Assembly: GCA_951813285.1 (NCBI GenBank)
Contig: OX638355.1
Span: 2,871,136 to 2,935,135, forward strand
Direction: 5' to 3'
Length of the DNA: 64,000 nucleotides
Source: Terriglobia bacterium
Lineage (GTDB): Bacteria; Acidobacteriota; Terriglobia; Versatilivoradales; Versatilivoraceae
A program made the position numbers and the translations under genes. Positions 37,554 to 46,327 of this stretch are shown piece by piece (position 1 is the first letter of the stretch; every line of letters starts with the position of its first letter). The notes under the pieces were generated by a model. It worked only from the letters and a program-made list of their open reading frames with translations. It was not told where the DNA came from and searched no databases.

Positions 37554-40500
37554 GTGTACAAGTTGAATGGTACCTACATTTACTCCCCTTCCGACCTCAT
37601 CACGTTTATGGAGTCGGACTATGTCTCCTGGATGGATAGGTTTTACCTCGAATGTCCTGATGCCGTGCATCCGGATAAAGACGAAGAGACGGATCGCATA
37701 ATCCAAGCAAAGGGGGAGGAGCACGAGCACACGTTTCTCGCTGAGTTGGTCGCCGACGGTCACGATGTCGTCGATCTCCGAGGCGACAGAAATATGGCGG
37801 CAACCATCCGCGCCATGAAGGATGGTCGCCAAATCATCTACCAGGGAATGCTGGAGTCAGGTAGTTTTGCTGGGGTCGCCGATTTCCTAGTGCGTGCGGA
37901 CGGGCGTTCCACCTTGGGTGGCTACCATTACGAGGTTTGGGACACCAAGCTCGCGCGGAAGCCGAAGCCCTATTTCATCGTTCAGTTGTGCTGCTACGCA
38001 GAGATGCTGGCGGCCATTCAAGAGCGGCTTTCGGTCGAAGTCCAACTCGTTCTCGGCACGAAGGAGCGACGGCGGTTTCGCACGGAGGACTACCTCTACT
38101 ATTACCGCCACCTGAAGCTGGCGTTCCTGGAGCAGCAGCACAAGTTTAGCCCTGTGGAGCCTCCGGACATCCCCGGTCTCAAGAATCTTGGCCGCTGGTC
38201 GGGGCACGCTGCAAAGATCCTCGAAGAGCACGACGACCTGAGCCTGATCGCCAACATCCGCTCCACGCAAGTTCGTCGGCTGCGAGAGGGAGGTATTGAC
38301 ACCGTCCGATCCCTCTCGGAGACTGAGTTAGAAGGATTGCCCCGCGTTGCGCCCGAGACGTTTGCTCGACTCCGTGGGCAGGCTTGCGTCCAGGTTCAAT
38401 CCAGAGGCCTAGCCAAGCCGAAGTATGAACTCATGGAGCCTAATTCGCTCAGACCGAGGCTCGGCTTGGCCAGCTTGCCTCCGGTCTCGCCCTATGACAT
38501 CTTTTTCGACATGGAAGGCTACCCGCTACTCGAAAACGGCCTGGAGTACCTCTTTGGCGCGACGTACTTGGACAACGGCCAGCCGGCCTATATTGATTGG
38601 TGGGCCCACAACAGCGAACAGGAGAAGGCCGCCTTCGAGAATTTCGTTAAGTGGGCTTACGATCGTTGGCAGCGGAACCGGTCGATGCATATTTACCACT
38701 ACGCCGCCTACGAGGTCACCGCACTGCGACGGCTCATGGGGCGCTACGCGATCTGTGAGGAGGAAGTGGACCAACTGCTTAGGAACGAGGTCTTCGTAGA
38801 CCTCTACGGGATTGTGCGCCAGGCGCTCCTCGTTGGCGAACCCTCCTATTCTTTGAAGAACATCGAAAAGCTCTACCAGGAACCTAGAAGCGGAGAGGTC
38901 GTGACGGCGGGCGAGTCGATGGTGTTCTACCAGCGCTGGATCGAGAACCAGGATGGTCTGGATTATTCGAGCTCGCCAACGCTTCGCACCATCCGGGAGT
39001 ACAACCGCGAAGACTGCGAGTCCACCTGGAAGCTCGCCTGCTGGCTCCGTGGGGTGCAGTCGCAGGCGGGGATCTCTTTCCTGCCAAAAGCAACCGTCGA
39101 AGAATCGAATACTGTGAAAGGGTTCTCGGAGCGGGCTCGGTACGCGGAGGCGATGCGCGCTGAGATTCCCGCGGATCGGTCGCAGGACCTCGAGCGCTGG
39201 CGGGTTCATGAGTTGCTCTCCTGGTTACTGGAATTCCACCGGCGCGAAAACAAACCGGTCTGGTGGTTCATGTATGAGCGCAACGCGATGACCGACCAGG
39301 AGCTGATCGACGACCCCGATTGCCTCGGCGGTCTCCTACGCACGGACCGCCCTCCCCAAAAAGTCAAACGGTCCTACGCTTACGATTATCGTTTCGATCC
39401 CGAGCAAGAAACGAAGCTTCGGAAGGGCAGCAAGTGTATTTTCGCCCACGACCTGATGCGCAAGACAACCATAGAGAGCTTCAAGCCTGCGGAAGGCCGG
39501 TTGGCGATCAAGCTTACCGGTCCGACGCCCCCGGATCGACTCTCACTGATCCCGGATGAATGGGTCTCACCGAAGGTCATCGAGCAATCGATTGAGCGCA
39601 TTGTTATGACGTACCGACAGACGAACAGCCTACCCCCGGCGATCGAGGACTTTCTATATCGCCGGAAGCCCCAACTTACGGGGCGTACCGGAGAACCCGT
39701 CATCCCGCAAGGAGCCGATCTCCTTGAGGGCTCGATTCGCGCTGCGGTGGACCTCGATTGCAGCAGTCTCTGTATTCAAGGTCCGCCGGGTTCCGGAAAG
39801 ACATATACCGGAGCGCACATGATCGTCGAGCTCATGCGGAATGGCAACCGAGTTGGCGTCACGTCAAACAGCCATCGGGCCATCTGTCTCCTGCTGAATG
39901 AGGCTGCCCGCGTAGCACAAAAGGAGGGCGATAATTTCAATGCCGTTAAGATCGGTGGTGAGGAAAAAGACCACAGGGAACTGCTTGAGGGTATTCAATG
40001 GGTCAAGTCCGCCTCTGACGTTCTCAAGCATGGGATGCTCCCACTGCTTATCGGGGGCACCGCTTGGGTGTTCAGTCGGCCGGAGGCAGAGGGCAAGCTG
40101 GACTACCTATTCGTCGACGAGGCAGGCCAAGTTTCAGTCGCGAATCTCCTAGGTATGTCTCCGAGTACTCGAAACATAGTTCTAATAGGCGACCAGATGC
40201 AACTGAGCCAGCCGACCAAGGGCTCACATCCTGGCGAGAGCGGATGTTCAACCCTCGAGTACCTGCTCCAGGGGCGCGCGACCATCTCGGAAGACTTCGG
40301 GATCTTCCTTGGTGAGACGTGGCGTATGCATCCCAATGTGTGCCAATTTATTTCCAGCGCCGTTTATGAGGATCGGCTGAAACCGAGGCCGATAACTTCG
40401 AATCGTACTATCAAATATGGCTCCGAACCGCGGCGCTATGTCCAGAAGACTTCGGGCATCCTATTCATCCCGGTTGAACATGAAGGAAACTCATATGAGA

Positions 40501-40946
40501 GCGAAGAGGAAGCCGCAACTATTGTTGATATCGTGGAAGAACTCATTGGGCAGTGTGTGACTGACGTGGGCAAGACTGATCGTCCTCTCACAGTTGACAA
40601 TATCCTTGTTGTCACACCATACAATCTGCAGGTTCGGAAGTTGAGCGAACAGTTTCCTGGAATGAGGGTCGGGACAGTGGACAAGTTCCAGGGGCAGCAA
40701 GCCCCAGTTGTCATCTATTCGATGTGTGCGAGCTCGGGTGACGCGTCGCCACGTGGAATCGAGTTTCTTTTCAGCAAGAACCGGCTCAACGTAGCGATCT
40801 CGCGCGCGCAAACCCTCGCCGTGGTTGTTGGAAATCCAGCCCTCGCGAGGACTCGATGCTCCAGTCTCGCACAGATGCAGCTTGTGAACGTATTCTGCCG
40901 CGCGGTTGACGCGGGCGCGTTCCCCTTAGCCTCTACGACCGTTTGA
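37554..40946 (+). CDS. TM0106-type RecB-like nuclease / RNase H-like / superfamily 1 helicase fusion
   Basis: An 1130-residue cytosolic protein. Residues ~1-200 are RecB-like: FAGVADFLV and YEVWDTKLA carry the Asp...Glu-x-Asp-x-Lys metal site. A helix-hairpin-helix-like stretch follows (~230-280). Residues ~310-490 form an RNase H-fold exonuclease-like domain (FFDMEGYPLLENGLEYLFGA; REYNREDCEST). Residues ~730-1120 are a Dna2/UPF1-like SF1 helicase: GPPGSGKT, FVDEAGQ, IGDQMQLSQP, VDKFQGQQAP and LNVAISRAQT. The GTG start has GGGAGG before it. DNA-end processing or defence is likely by family; no partner adjoins. Confidence 0.9.
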   Translation: MYKLNGTYIYSPSDLITFMESDYVSWMDRFYLECPDAVHPDKDEETDRIIQAKGEEHEHTFLAELVADGHDVVDLRGDRNMAATIRAMKDGRQIIYQGMLESGSFAGVADFLVRADGRSTLGGYHYEVWDTKLARKPKPYFIVQLCCYAEMLAAIQERLSVEVQLVLGTKERRRFRTEDYLYYYRHLKLAFLEQQHKFSPVEPPDIPGLKNLGRWSGHAAKILEEHDDLSLIANIRSTQVRRLREGGIDTVRSLSETELEGLPRVAPETFARLRGQACVQVQSRGLAKPKYELMEPNSLRPRLGLASLPPVSPYDIFFDMEGYPLLENGLEYLFGATYLDNGQPAYIDWWAHNSEQEKAAFENFVKWAYDRWQRNRSMHIYHYAAYEVTALRRLMGRYAICEEEVDQLLRNEVFVDLYGIVRQALLVGEPSYSLKNIEKLYQEPRSGEVVTAGESMVFYQRWIENQDGLDYSSSPTLRTIREYNREDCESTWKLACWLRGVQSQAGISFLPKATVEESNTVKGFSERARYAEAMRAEIPADRSQDLERWRVHELLSWLLEFHRRENKPVWWFMYERNAMTDQELIDDPDCLGGLLRTDRPPQKVKRSYAYDYRFDPEQETKLRKGSKCIFAHDLMRKTTIESFKPAEGRLAIKLTGPTPPDRLSLIPDEWVSPKVIEQSIERIVMTYRQTNSLPPAIEDFLYRRKPQLTGRTGEPVIPQGADLLEGSIRAAVDLDCSSLCIQGPPGSGKTYTGAHMIVELMRNGNRVGVTSNSHRAICLLLNEAARVAQKEGDNFNAVKIGGEEKDHRELLEGIQWVKSASDVLKHGMLPLLIGGTAWVFSRPEAEGKLDYLFVDEAGQVSVANLLGMSPSTRNIVLIGDQMQLSQPTKGSHPGESGCSTLEYLLQGRATISEDFGIFLGETWRMHPNVCQFISSAVYEDRLKPRPITSNRTIKYGSEPRRYVQKTSGILFIPVEHEGNSYESEEEAATIVDIVEELIGQCVTDVGKTDRPLTVDNILVVTPYNLQVRKLSEQFPGMRVGTVDKFQGQQAPVVIYSMCASSGDASPRGIEFLFSKNRLNVAISRAQTLAVVVGNPALARTRCSSLAQMQLVNVFCRAVDAGAFPLASTTV

Positions 40947-41264
40947 AGCCATGGTTGACCATTCAATTGTCCAGCGGGGGTTCTTCTGCCAGTCGTTCTC
41001 GGGATCGTGCTGGCAGCCAGGATTGGCCTTCCTAACTACAAGTTCGCAACAGAAATTTCTCGCGCCGTTGCTGGGGGCAGCGGTGCCTCGAGTCGAAGTT
41101 CTGGAAATTCATTGAGGATATTTTCTTGGTAGCCGGTGTCCCTTGGTCTTCACTGAGCGAACGCGTTCCGTCACAATTGAAAACTAGCTTTGATCGACCA
41201 CTCCGCTTGATGCCAATCAGCTTCTTGGAACGACGTTCAAGCTTCGCCTGAAATGTTCTGGACC
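40947..41264. other. intergenic, nothing recognised
   Basis: No open frame with homology, hairpin repeat or clear promoter. Codon-like bias is absent in all frames. Confidence 0.5.
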
Positions 41265-41516
41265 ATGAGCATCAAGGCCGAGTACAGAAACGAAGGCTTC
41301 AGGCCCCTGGTGGAAGTGAGCAACGCCGTTCCGGGGAAGATGTGGCAAGTCTTCTCAGTGGATGAGTTGAGGCGGCTAGCTGAGGACATGCCGTGGCTGA
41401 GGGGCTTGGCGAAGACCAACTGCGGTGATCTCTACGTCCGCAGCGGTCCAGCGTCAGTGCGGCTCGGCGGGGAGGACGCTCGGAAGTACGTCGCCACCCG
41501 ATTCGGCTCGAAGTGA
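41265..41516 (+). pseudogene. DUF104-like antitoxin, recombined duplicate
   Basis: The first ~50 residues (MSIKAEYRNEGFRPLVEVSN to MPWLRGL) match the antitoxin at 42030 almost position for position. After that the sequence diverges (AKTNCGDLYVRSGPASVRLG) and lacks the antitoxin's acidic C-terminus and the overlapping toxin start. It may be a chimeric or inactive antitoxin. Confidence 0.7.
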
Positions 41517-41574
41517 TTGTCGCCTCCAAACGGGAACTCCAACTGTCAGGGAATTGCTGTCACGGTACCGGAAT

Positions 41575-41845
41575 ATGAATTCCCTCAACTTTATCGATAA
41601 TCCTCTCGTAGGCACTCCATACTGTGTCGCGCTGGATTTGTGCATTGTCCTGGCCATAGTCTGCTGGGTGATCTCCATCCTGACGAGGGAGTATTCCTGG
41701 ACAGACCGACTGTGGTCGATTATCCCGGCGGTTTACTGACTGATCGTTGCTGCTGATCTTGGGTTTCAATCGGCGCGGGTCAATGTCATGACCGTGTTGG
41801 TGACATTGTGGGGGATTCGATTGACGTTCAACTACGCCCTGATTT
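41575..41845 (+). pseudogene. fragment of the DUF1295 membrane protein
   Basis: MNSLNFIDNPLVGTPYCVAL continuing to RLWSIIPAVY is a close copy of the N-terminus encoded at 44246. A TGA at 41737 replaces the codon for Cys; beyond it the same frame still reads LIVAADLGFQSARVNVMTVL and RLTFNYA before homology is lost. It is a decayed duplicate. Confidence 0.85.
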
Positions 41846-42029
41846 GCCTGATCTTGTCTGCGAGATGAATTCACGTTGCGCATGGCTTGGTATTGGATTA
41901 ATGAGGTCGAAAATCTGATCTTCTGGATTGTGCGCGCTGTACTGCCGGGATTGGTTTCAATCGACAGCTTCGCTTGACTCCAGTGGAATTCTAGAAAATC
42001 GATTGGGCGTGCCTGATATAATCTAGGCC

Positions 42030-42230
42030 ATGAGCATCAAGGTCGAGTACAGAAATGGGGTCTTCAAGCCCCTGGCCGAAGTGAGCAATGCCGTTCCGGG
42101 AAAGATGTACCAAGTCTTTTCAGAAGATGAGTTGAGGCGGCTAGCCGAGGACCTGCCGTGGCTGAAGGGCTTGGAGCGTAGCTTTGAGTTCTGGGAGAAT
42201 GAGGAGGATGCCGTCTACGACAGGTTATAG
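42030..42230 (+). CDS. DUF104 family antitoxin
   Basis: A 66-residue protein (MSIKVEYRNGVFKPLAEVSN; GKMYQVFSEDELRRLAEDLP; acidic FWENEEDAVYDRL). DUF104/AF2212-like proteins are small antitoxins encoded before PIN or MazF toxins. Its last 23 bases overlap the toxin start, so translation is coupled and likely autoregulated as in related modules (inference). Confidence 0.82.
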   Translation: MSIKVEYRNGVFKPLAEVSNAVPGKMYQVFSEDELRRLAEDLPWLKGLERSFEFWENEEDAVYDRL

Positions 42231-42558
42231 ACAGGGCGACATCGTTCTGGTTTCCTTCCCCTTCACCGACCTCACCTCCTCCAAGAGGCGGCCTGCACTG
42301 ATCATTTCCCCCGATTCCTTCAACGCTGCCGGTGAGGACCTCGTGCTGGCGGCGATAACCTCACACATCACACATGACCCCAGTGCGGTCCAACTCGCCG
42401 GCACCGACTATTCAGAAGGCCGACTTCCCAAGAAATCGATCATCAAGACGACCAAGCTGTTCACGATTCACTCCTCACTCATCGTAAAGAAGGTCTGCGC
42501 GCTCACGAGAGAGAAAACGGAAGAAACCCTTACGTCCGTGCGGGAATTCTTTTCATGA
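42208..42558 (+). CDS. MazF/PemK-type endoribonuclease toxin
   Basis: A 116-residue toxin. The start at 42208 gives MPSTTGYRQGDIVLVSFPFT, followed by SSKRRPALIISPDSFN, LVLAAITSHIT, KKSIIKTTKLFTIHSSLIVK and the C-terminal helix. The RQGDIVLVSFPF strand and SxxRPALIIS loop (Arg) with the later Thr/Ser are the MazF active-site region. The family cleaves mRNA. The earlier in-frame start at 42184 would only add antitoxin-overlapping residues. Confidence 0.9.
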   Translation: MPSTTGYRQGDIVLVSFPFTDLTSSKRRPALIISPDSFNAAGEDLVLAAITSHITHDPSAVQLAGTDYSEGRLPKKSIIKTTKLFTIHSSLIVKKVCALTREKTEETLTSVREFFS

Positions 42559-42811
42559 GCGAGGGGCGGCATCGAGTTGACCGGCTGAAAGACTCCCGTT
42601 ACGCCAACATGCAAGAGTTGTGGTTCAGTGCGGCGGACGGCGTATAGAGAGTGGCCTTCTGTCTTTCCGCAAGGATTGATGGGCCGGAAGCGACTCTATT
42701 GACCTCCAATATGGTTCAATGAAGTCCGACTTGGCGCTTGCGGTAGAATTGTGTGGACTTTCCCCATTTATCAGAGGGTCTAAGTCAGTACCTGGGGGTG
42801 TTGGGAAGCGT

Positions 42812-42994
42812 TCAGGATGACATCTTCTGCGGCGCTTTGGTCAACCAGGGACAAAAAAGCTGAGAAAGTTTTTCCAGCAATTCAACAACCTCCCCTGTTC
42901 TTTCACCCAATCCGCGCAGCAGGGTCACGAGAACGCGCTCGCAATCGACCGTGTACTGATCGGTGTAGCCGTCGAAGGTGGCGGGTTTCGCCAT
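42812..42994 (-). pseudogene. AbiEii-type nucleotidyltransferase toxin, truncated
   Basis: It begins MAKPATFDGYTDQYTVDCER then VLVTLLRGLG, the start typical of nucleotidyltransferases paired with this AbiEi-type antitoxin. At about residue 29 the frame passes into the complement of a MITE-like end (42868-42896) and stops after 60 residues; the catalytic GS and Asp motifs are missing. Its ATG overlaps the antitoxin stop (TAATG), confirming the former operon. Confidence 0.75.
42868..42896. repeat. MITE-like end within truncated toxin gene
   Basis: TTTTTCCAGCAATTCAACAA and flanks match 16781-16809 at 26 of 29 positions. No convincing left end is seen to 42780. Confidence 0.7.
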
Positions 42995-44100
42995 TAGAAA
43001 CCGATCCTTTCTTGGCGCACGTGCTTCGCCATTTCCCTGGCGCGGCCCTCGCTGCGCATAAGGTCGAGGTAGACTTGGATGGGACTCGCCAGCCAAGTCC
43101 CGTCCACCAGCTCGCGAAACAGCAACTCGCCGGATGACTCAACCTCGATGACAGCAAGGTTCGCGCCTTGGTCGACGATGTGGGCATGGAGTGCGCCAAG
43201 GGAGTAATTTGCCGCGGCGCCGGGCATCAGCCGACAACGCACCTGGGAGACGGTCGATAGAAAGGGAGCGTACCGTTGCCCTGCCAACTCGTGAGTGATC
43301 GCGTATTCGGCCTTATAGGCAGCGCAGACCTCGGCGAATTTCTGGGCCAGCCCCTCCGCACGCACCGAGGGCACAAAGTAGCGCTGCATTGCAAGGGGCC
43401 TCATCACCGCCAGTTGCTTGGCCCATGCATCCAGCAAAGCGCCAGGCTCTCGCAGATGGCGTTCCTTGGTTGGTCCCTGCCCGCGCGACACGACCCAATC
43501 GAACCTCTCCAGTTTCGTAAGCACCTGCGAGGCGGTCGCGGGCGAGACCCGCGCCTGCTCGGCGATCTCCTTGACTCCGAACCACTCGCCATGCCGTATC
43601 AGGAGCCGGTGCAGCACTTGCGCACGACGACCTGAAAACAAGGATCGTATGGATTTCGAGAGGGTCTTCGGAGGCGGCCTATCCACGTACACGTAGATGT
43701 TGTCGGCAGGGAGAAACAGGCTGCCCCCGCTGTCATAGTAGCCAACCCGCTCGTTCCTCAGGAGGTCTTTAGCCCCAGGTGAAATCGATTGTGCAACCAA
43801 GAAGGATACTGTTAGCCGTCCTTCCGCCGATTGCGGCCATCTTCGCGCGAATTCCTGGAACTGCCAAAGGGCCTGCCGCACGTCACGAGGATAGAGAGCC
43901 TTCTTCACCTCTATCAGCAGGGTGACAGCCTTCCCGCCCACCCAAAGGTCAACCCGGGCGTCATATTTCCGATCCGGGGCATCGGACTGTAGAGGAGGAC
44001 TCAACTCCGCTTGCACCTCGGGTAGCCCCCGCAGGGCTCCGAGGAACTGGTCAAGCAGTTGTCCTTCCATATCCTCAACCTCCGCGTCAAGCACCCGCAT
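42994..44100 (-). CDS. AbiEi-like antitoxin / winged-helix regulator with nuclease-fold N-terminus
   Basis: A 368-residue protein. The N-terminal ~150 residues resemble a restriction-endonuclease fold (YDARVDLWVGGKAVTLLIEV K with following Arg). A winged helix follows (GVKEIAEQARVSPATASQVL) and then a domain with YFVPSVRAEGLAQKFAEV. This order is that of type IV AbiEi-family antitoxins, which repress their operon and neutralise the nucleotidyltransferase. The partner gene is truncated. ATG 44100 (MRVLDAEVEDMEG) is preferred; an upstream GTG at 44130 is possible. Confidence 0.82.
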   Translation of the reverse strand: MRVLDAEVEDMEGQLLDQFLGALRGLPEVQAELSPPLQSDAPDRKYDARVDLWVGGKAVTLLIEVKKALYPRDVRQALWQFQEFARRWPQSAEGRLTVSFLVAQSISPGAKDLLRNERVGYYDSGGSLFLPADNIYVYVDRPPPKTLSKSIRSLFSGRRAQVLHRLLIRHGEWFGVKEIAEQARVSPATASQVLTKLERFDWVVSRGQGPTKERHLREPGALLDAWAKQLAVMRPLAMQRYFVPSVRAEGLAQKFAEVCAAYKAEYAITHELAGQRYAPFLSTVSQVRCRLMPGAAANYSLGALHAHIVDQGANLAVIEVESSGELLFRELVDGTWLASPIQVYLDLMRSEGRAREMAKHVRQERIGF

Positions 44101-44245
44101 TCTGGATTTTTTCTGTACAGTAAATATCACTCTTATAGCATATATTTAAGAAAACTGCTATATTAACTGAACAGTGAACATGGCACGTAGCCATCTCAAG
44201 GCCTCGCGGCTGGCTTTGGAGGACGACGTCGCACTGGAGTACTTC

Positions 44246-45100
44246 ATGAATTCCCTCAACTTCATCAATCATCCGCTCGTAGGCACCCCATATGGTTCCG
44301 CGCTGGATTTATGCATCGTCCTGGCCACAACCTGCTGGGTGCTTTCAATCCTGACGAGGGAGTACTCTTGGGTGGACCGGCTGTGGTCGGTGGTTCCGGC
44401 CGTCTACTGCCTGATCGTTGCTTCTGATCTGGAGTATCAATCGGCTCGGGTCAATGTCATGACCGTGCTGGCGACAATGTGGGCGATACGATTGACGTTC
44501 AACTACGCCCGCAAGGGAGGGTACTGGATCGGCGGCGAAGACTATCGGTGGGTTTATCTCAGAAAACAGATGAGCAGCCTGCAATTTCAGCTGATGAACG
44601 TAATTGTCGTCGCAATCGGTCAGATGGCGGTTGTGTGGCTCTTCACCTCGCCCATTCATCAGGCCTGGGCGTATGCCGAGCGACCCATGGGCTGGCTGGA
44701 TTTCGTTGCCGTCGTGGTGTTTCTGGCATTGCTGGCTTTTGAGAGTATCGCCGATGTCCAGATGTGGCGATTTCAGCAGAACAAGAAACAACTGGTTCAG
44801 GAGGGAGTTGAAGTGGAGCAGCCGTTCATGGACAGCGGCCTGTTTCGATTCTGCCGCCACCCCAGCTATTTCTGTGAAATGGGGATGTGGGTGACCTTTT
44901 ACGCATTTGCCGTCTCCGCCTCAGGCCAGTTCTGGCACTGGACGGGTCTGGGCTGCGTTCTGTTGATACTGGTCTTTCAAGGCTCCACACGACTCGCAGA
45001 GCAGATTTCCAGCGAAAAATACCCCGCCTACAGCAAGTACCAGGCCTCGGTGCCAAAGCTGATTCCGTTCACGAGACTGGGCTGCATCCCGGAAAAGTAA
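44246..45100 (+). CDS. DUF1295 / steroid 5-alpha-reductase-like membrane protein
   Basis: A 284-residue polytopic protein starting MNSLNFINHPLVGTPYGSAL, with six or so membrane spans. The C-terminal RFCRHPSYFCEMGMWVTFYA and AYSKYQASVPKLIPF are the NADPH-site type blocks of the steroid 5-alpha-reductase/ICMT superfamily. Start chosen at 44246 because GGAG lies 6 bp upstream and the decayed duplicate begins at the same codon. It precedes a sterol-reductase-like gene by 44 bp, suggesting reduction of a shared lipid. Confidence 0.88.
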   Translation: MNSLNFINHPLVGTPYGSALDLCIVLATTCWVLSILTREYSWVDRLWSVVPAVYCLIVASDLEYQSARVNVMTVLATMWAIRLTFNYARKGGYWIGGEDYRWVYLRKQMSSLQFQLMNVIVVAIGQMAVVWLFTSPIHQAWAYAERPMGWLDFVAVVVFLALLAFESIADVQMWRFQQNKKQLVQEGVEVEQPFMDSGLFRFCRHPSYFCEMGMWVTFYAFAVSASGQFWHWTGLGCVLLILVFQGSTRLAEQISSEKYPAYSKYQASVPKLIPFTRLGCIPEK

Positions 45101-45144
45101 CCTTGTTCTGATGACCACGTCACTGGAGGAAAGGGTATTCGGTC

Positions 45145-46284
45145 ATGGTTGAATGGCTTGGCATCGGCCACCTTTTCGAGCTTTCCCGGACGGAAGCGAT
45201 TGCGGGGTTTTTCTCCCCGCTGGCGATCTTTGCCGTGTTTATGCTGGCGCAGCTCATTCTGCCGGGAAAGCGGGTTCCCGGTTATGTCATCAATCCGGAG
45301 ACCGGCAAGCCCCGCAACTATCGGCTGAACGGTATTCTGGTGTTTGCGATCGCGCTGATGGTGTGGGCTCTCGAGCTCACCGGGATGTCACGTGAGTGGT
45401 TCTACCGGTCCTCGATCTATGCGGTGGCAGGCGGAACGGTCTTTACCACCATCTTTACGTTCCTGGCGGTGTTCAGCCAGCCGCAAGGCAAGGTAAAGAA
45501 TCCGATCCTGGCGTTGTGGTTCGGGCGCACCCAGGAGCTGTCGTTCTTCAGTGAGCGCTTCGACGTCAAGATGTATTTCTATGTCGTCGGTGGCACGATG
45601 TTGTCGCTCAACGCCCTGTCCGGGGCTGCGTACCACTACAAACTCTTTGGCCAGGACTCCAATCCAGGCGTCATCCTGTTCGCGGCGTTCTTTACATTCT
45701 ACGTACTGGACTACTTCATCTTTGAGCGCGTCCAGCTATATACCTACGATGTGATCCATGAGAATCTCGGCTTCAAGATGTTCTGGGGTGGCCTCATGGT
45801 CTACGGGTGGCTGTTCATCCTCCCGTTGTGGGGCATGGCCGCATACCCGGCCCCCGGATTCTCCCCGGCATGGACCTACGTCTGGCTCATCGGAACGGCT
45901 GGGCTGTTCCTGTTGGGGTGGGGTATCTCGCGCGGCACGAACCTGCAGAAATACACATTCAAGCGATGGCCCGAGCGCAGGTTTCTCGGGCTCATCGAGC
46001 CTGAAACCATTGAAGCCGGCGACCGCAAGATCCTGTGCAGTGGTCTTTGGGGTGTCGCCCGCCACTTCAACTACATGGGCGAGGGGTTCATTTCCCTGTC
46101 CATTGCCCTGGCATTCGGCTACTTCACCAATCCCTGGGCCTGGACCTACTTTGTCTTCATCGTCCTGCAGTTCATTTTCCGTCAGCGTGACGACGACAGG
46201 TTCTGTTCCGAGAAATACGGTGCCGAAAAGTGGGCAGAGTATCAGGCGCGGGTGAAGTATCGAATCATTCCCGGAATTTATTGA
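45145..46284 (+). CDS. ERG4/ERG24 family sterol-reductase-like protein
   Basis: A 379-residue membrane protein of the sterol C14/C24/7-dehydrocholesterol reductase family. The C-terminal signature is clear: ILCSGLWGVARHFNYMGEGF, then RQRDDDRFCSEKYGAEKWAE and VKYRIIPGIY. About nine hydrophobic segments precede it. Family members use NADPH to reduce sterol double bonds; a bacterial substrate could be a sterol, hopanoid or another polycyclic or isoprenoid lipid. No squalene cyclase is in the window. GGAGG lies before the ATG; likely in one operon with the preceding gene. Confidence 0.85.
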   Translation: MVEWLGIGHLFELSRTEAIAGFFSPLAIFAVFMLAQLILPGKRVPGYVINPETGKPRNYRLNGILVFAIALMVWALELTGMSREWFYRSSIYAVAGGTVFTTIFTFLAVFSQPQGKVKNPILALWFGRTQELSFFSERFDVKMYFYVVGGTMLSLNALSGAAYHYKLFGQDSNPGVILFAAFFTFYVLDYFIFERVQLYTYDVIHENLGFKMFWGGLMVYGWLFILPLWGMAAYPAPGFSPAWTYVWLIGTAGLFLLGWGISRGTNLQKYTFKRWPERRFLGLIEPETIEAGDRKILCSGLWGVARHFNYMGEGFISLSIALAFGYFTNPWAWTYFVFIVLQFIFRQRDDDRFCSEKYGAEKWAEYQARVKYRIIPGIY

Positions 46285-46297
46285 GAGGACTGCCTGC

Positions 46298-46320
46298 GTC
46301 CTCGGATGTCCTCTGAGGAC
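46298..46320. terminator. possible bidirectional hairpin between convergent genes
   Basis: GTCCTC at 46298 and GAGGAC at 46315 can pair; a second overlapping palindrome GTCCTCTGAGGAC lies at 46308. It is between the convergent stops at 46284 and 46328. No U-tract follows, so this is weak. Confidence 0.3.
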
Positions 46321-46327
46321 AGAGTGA

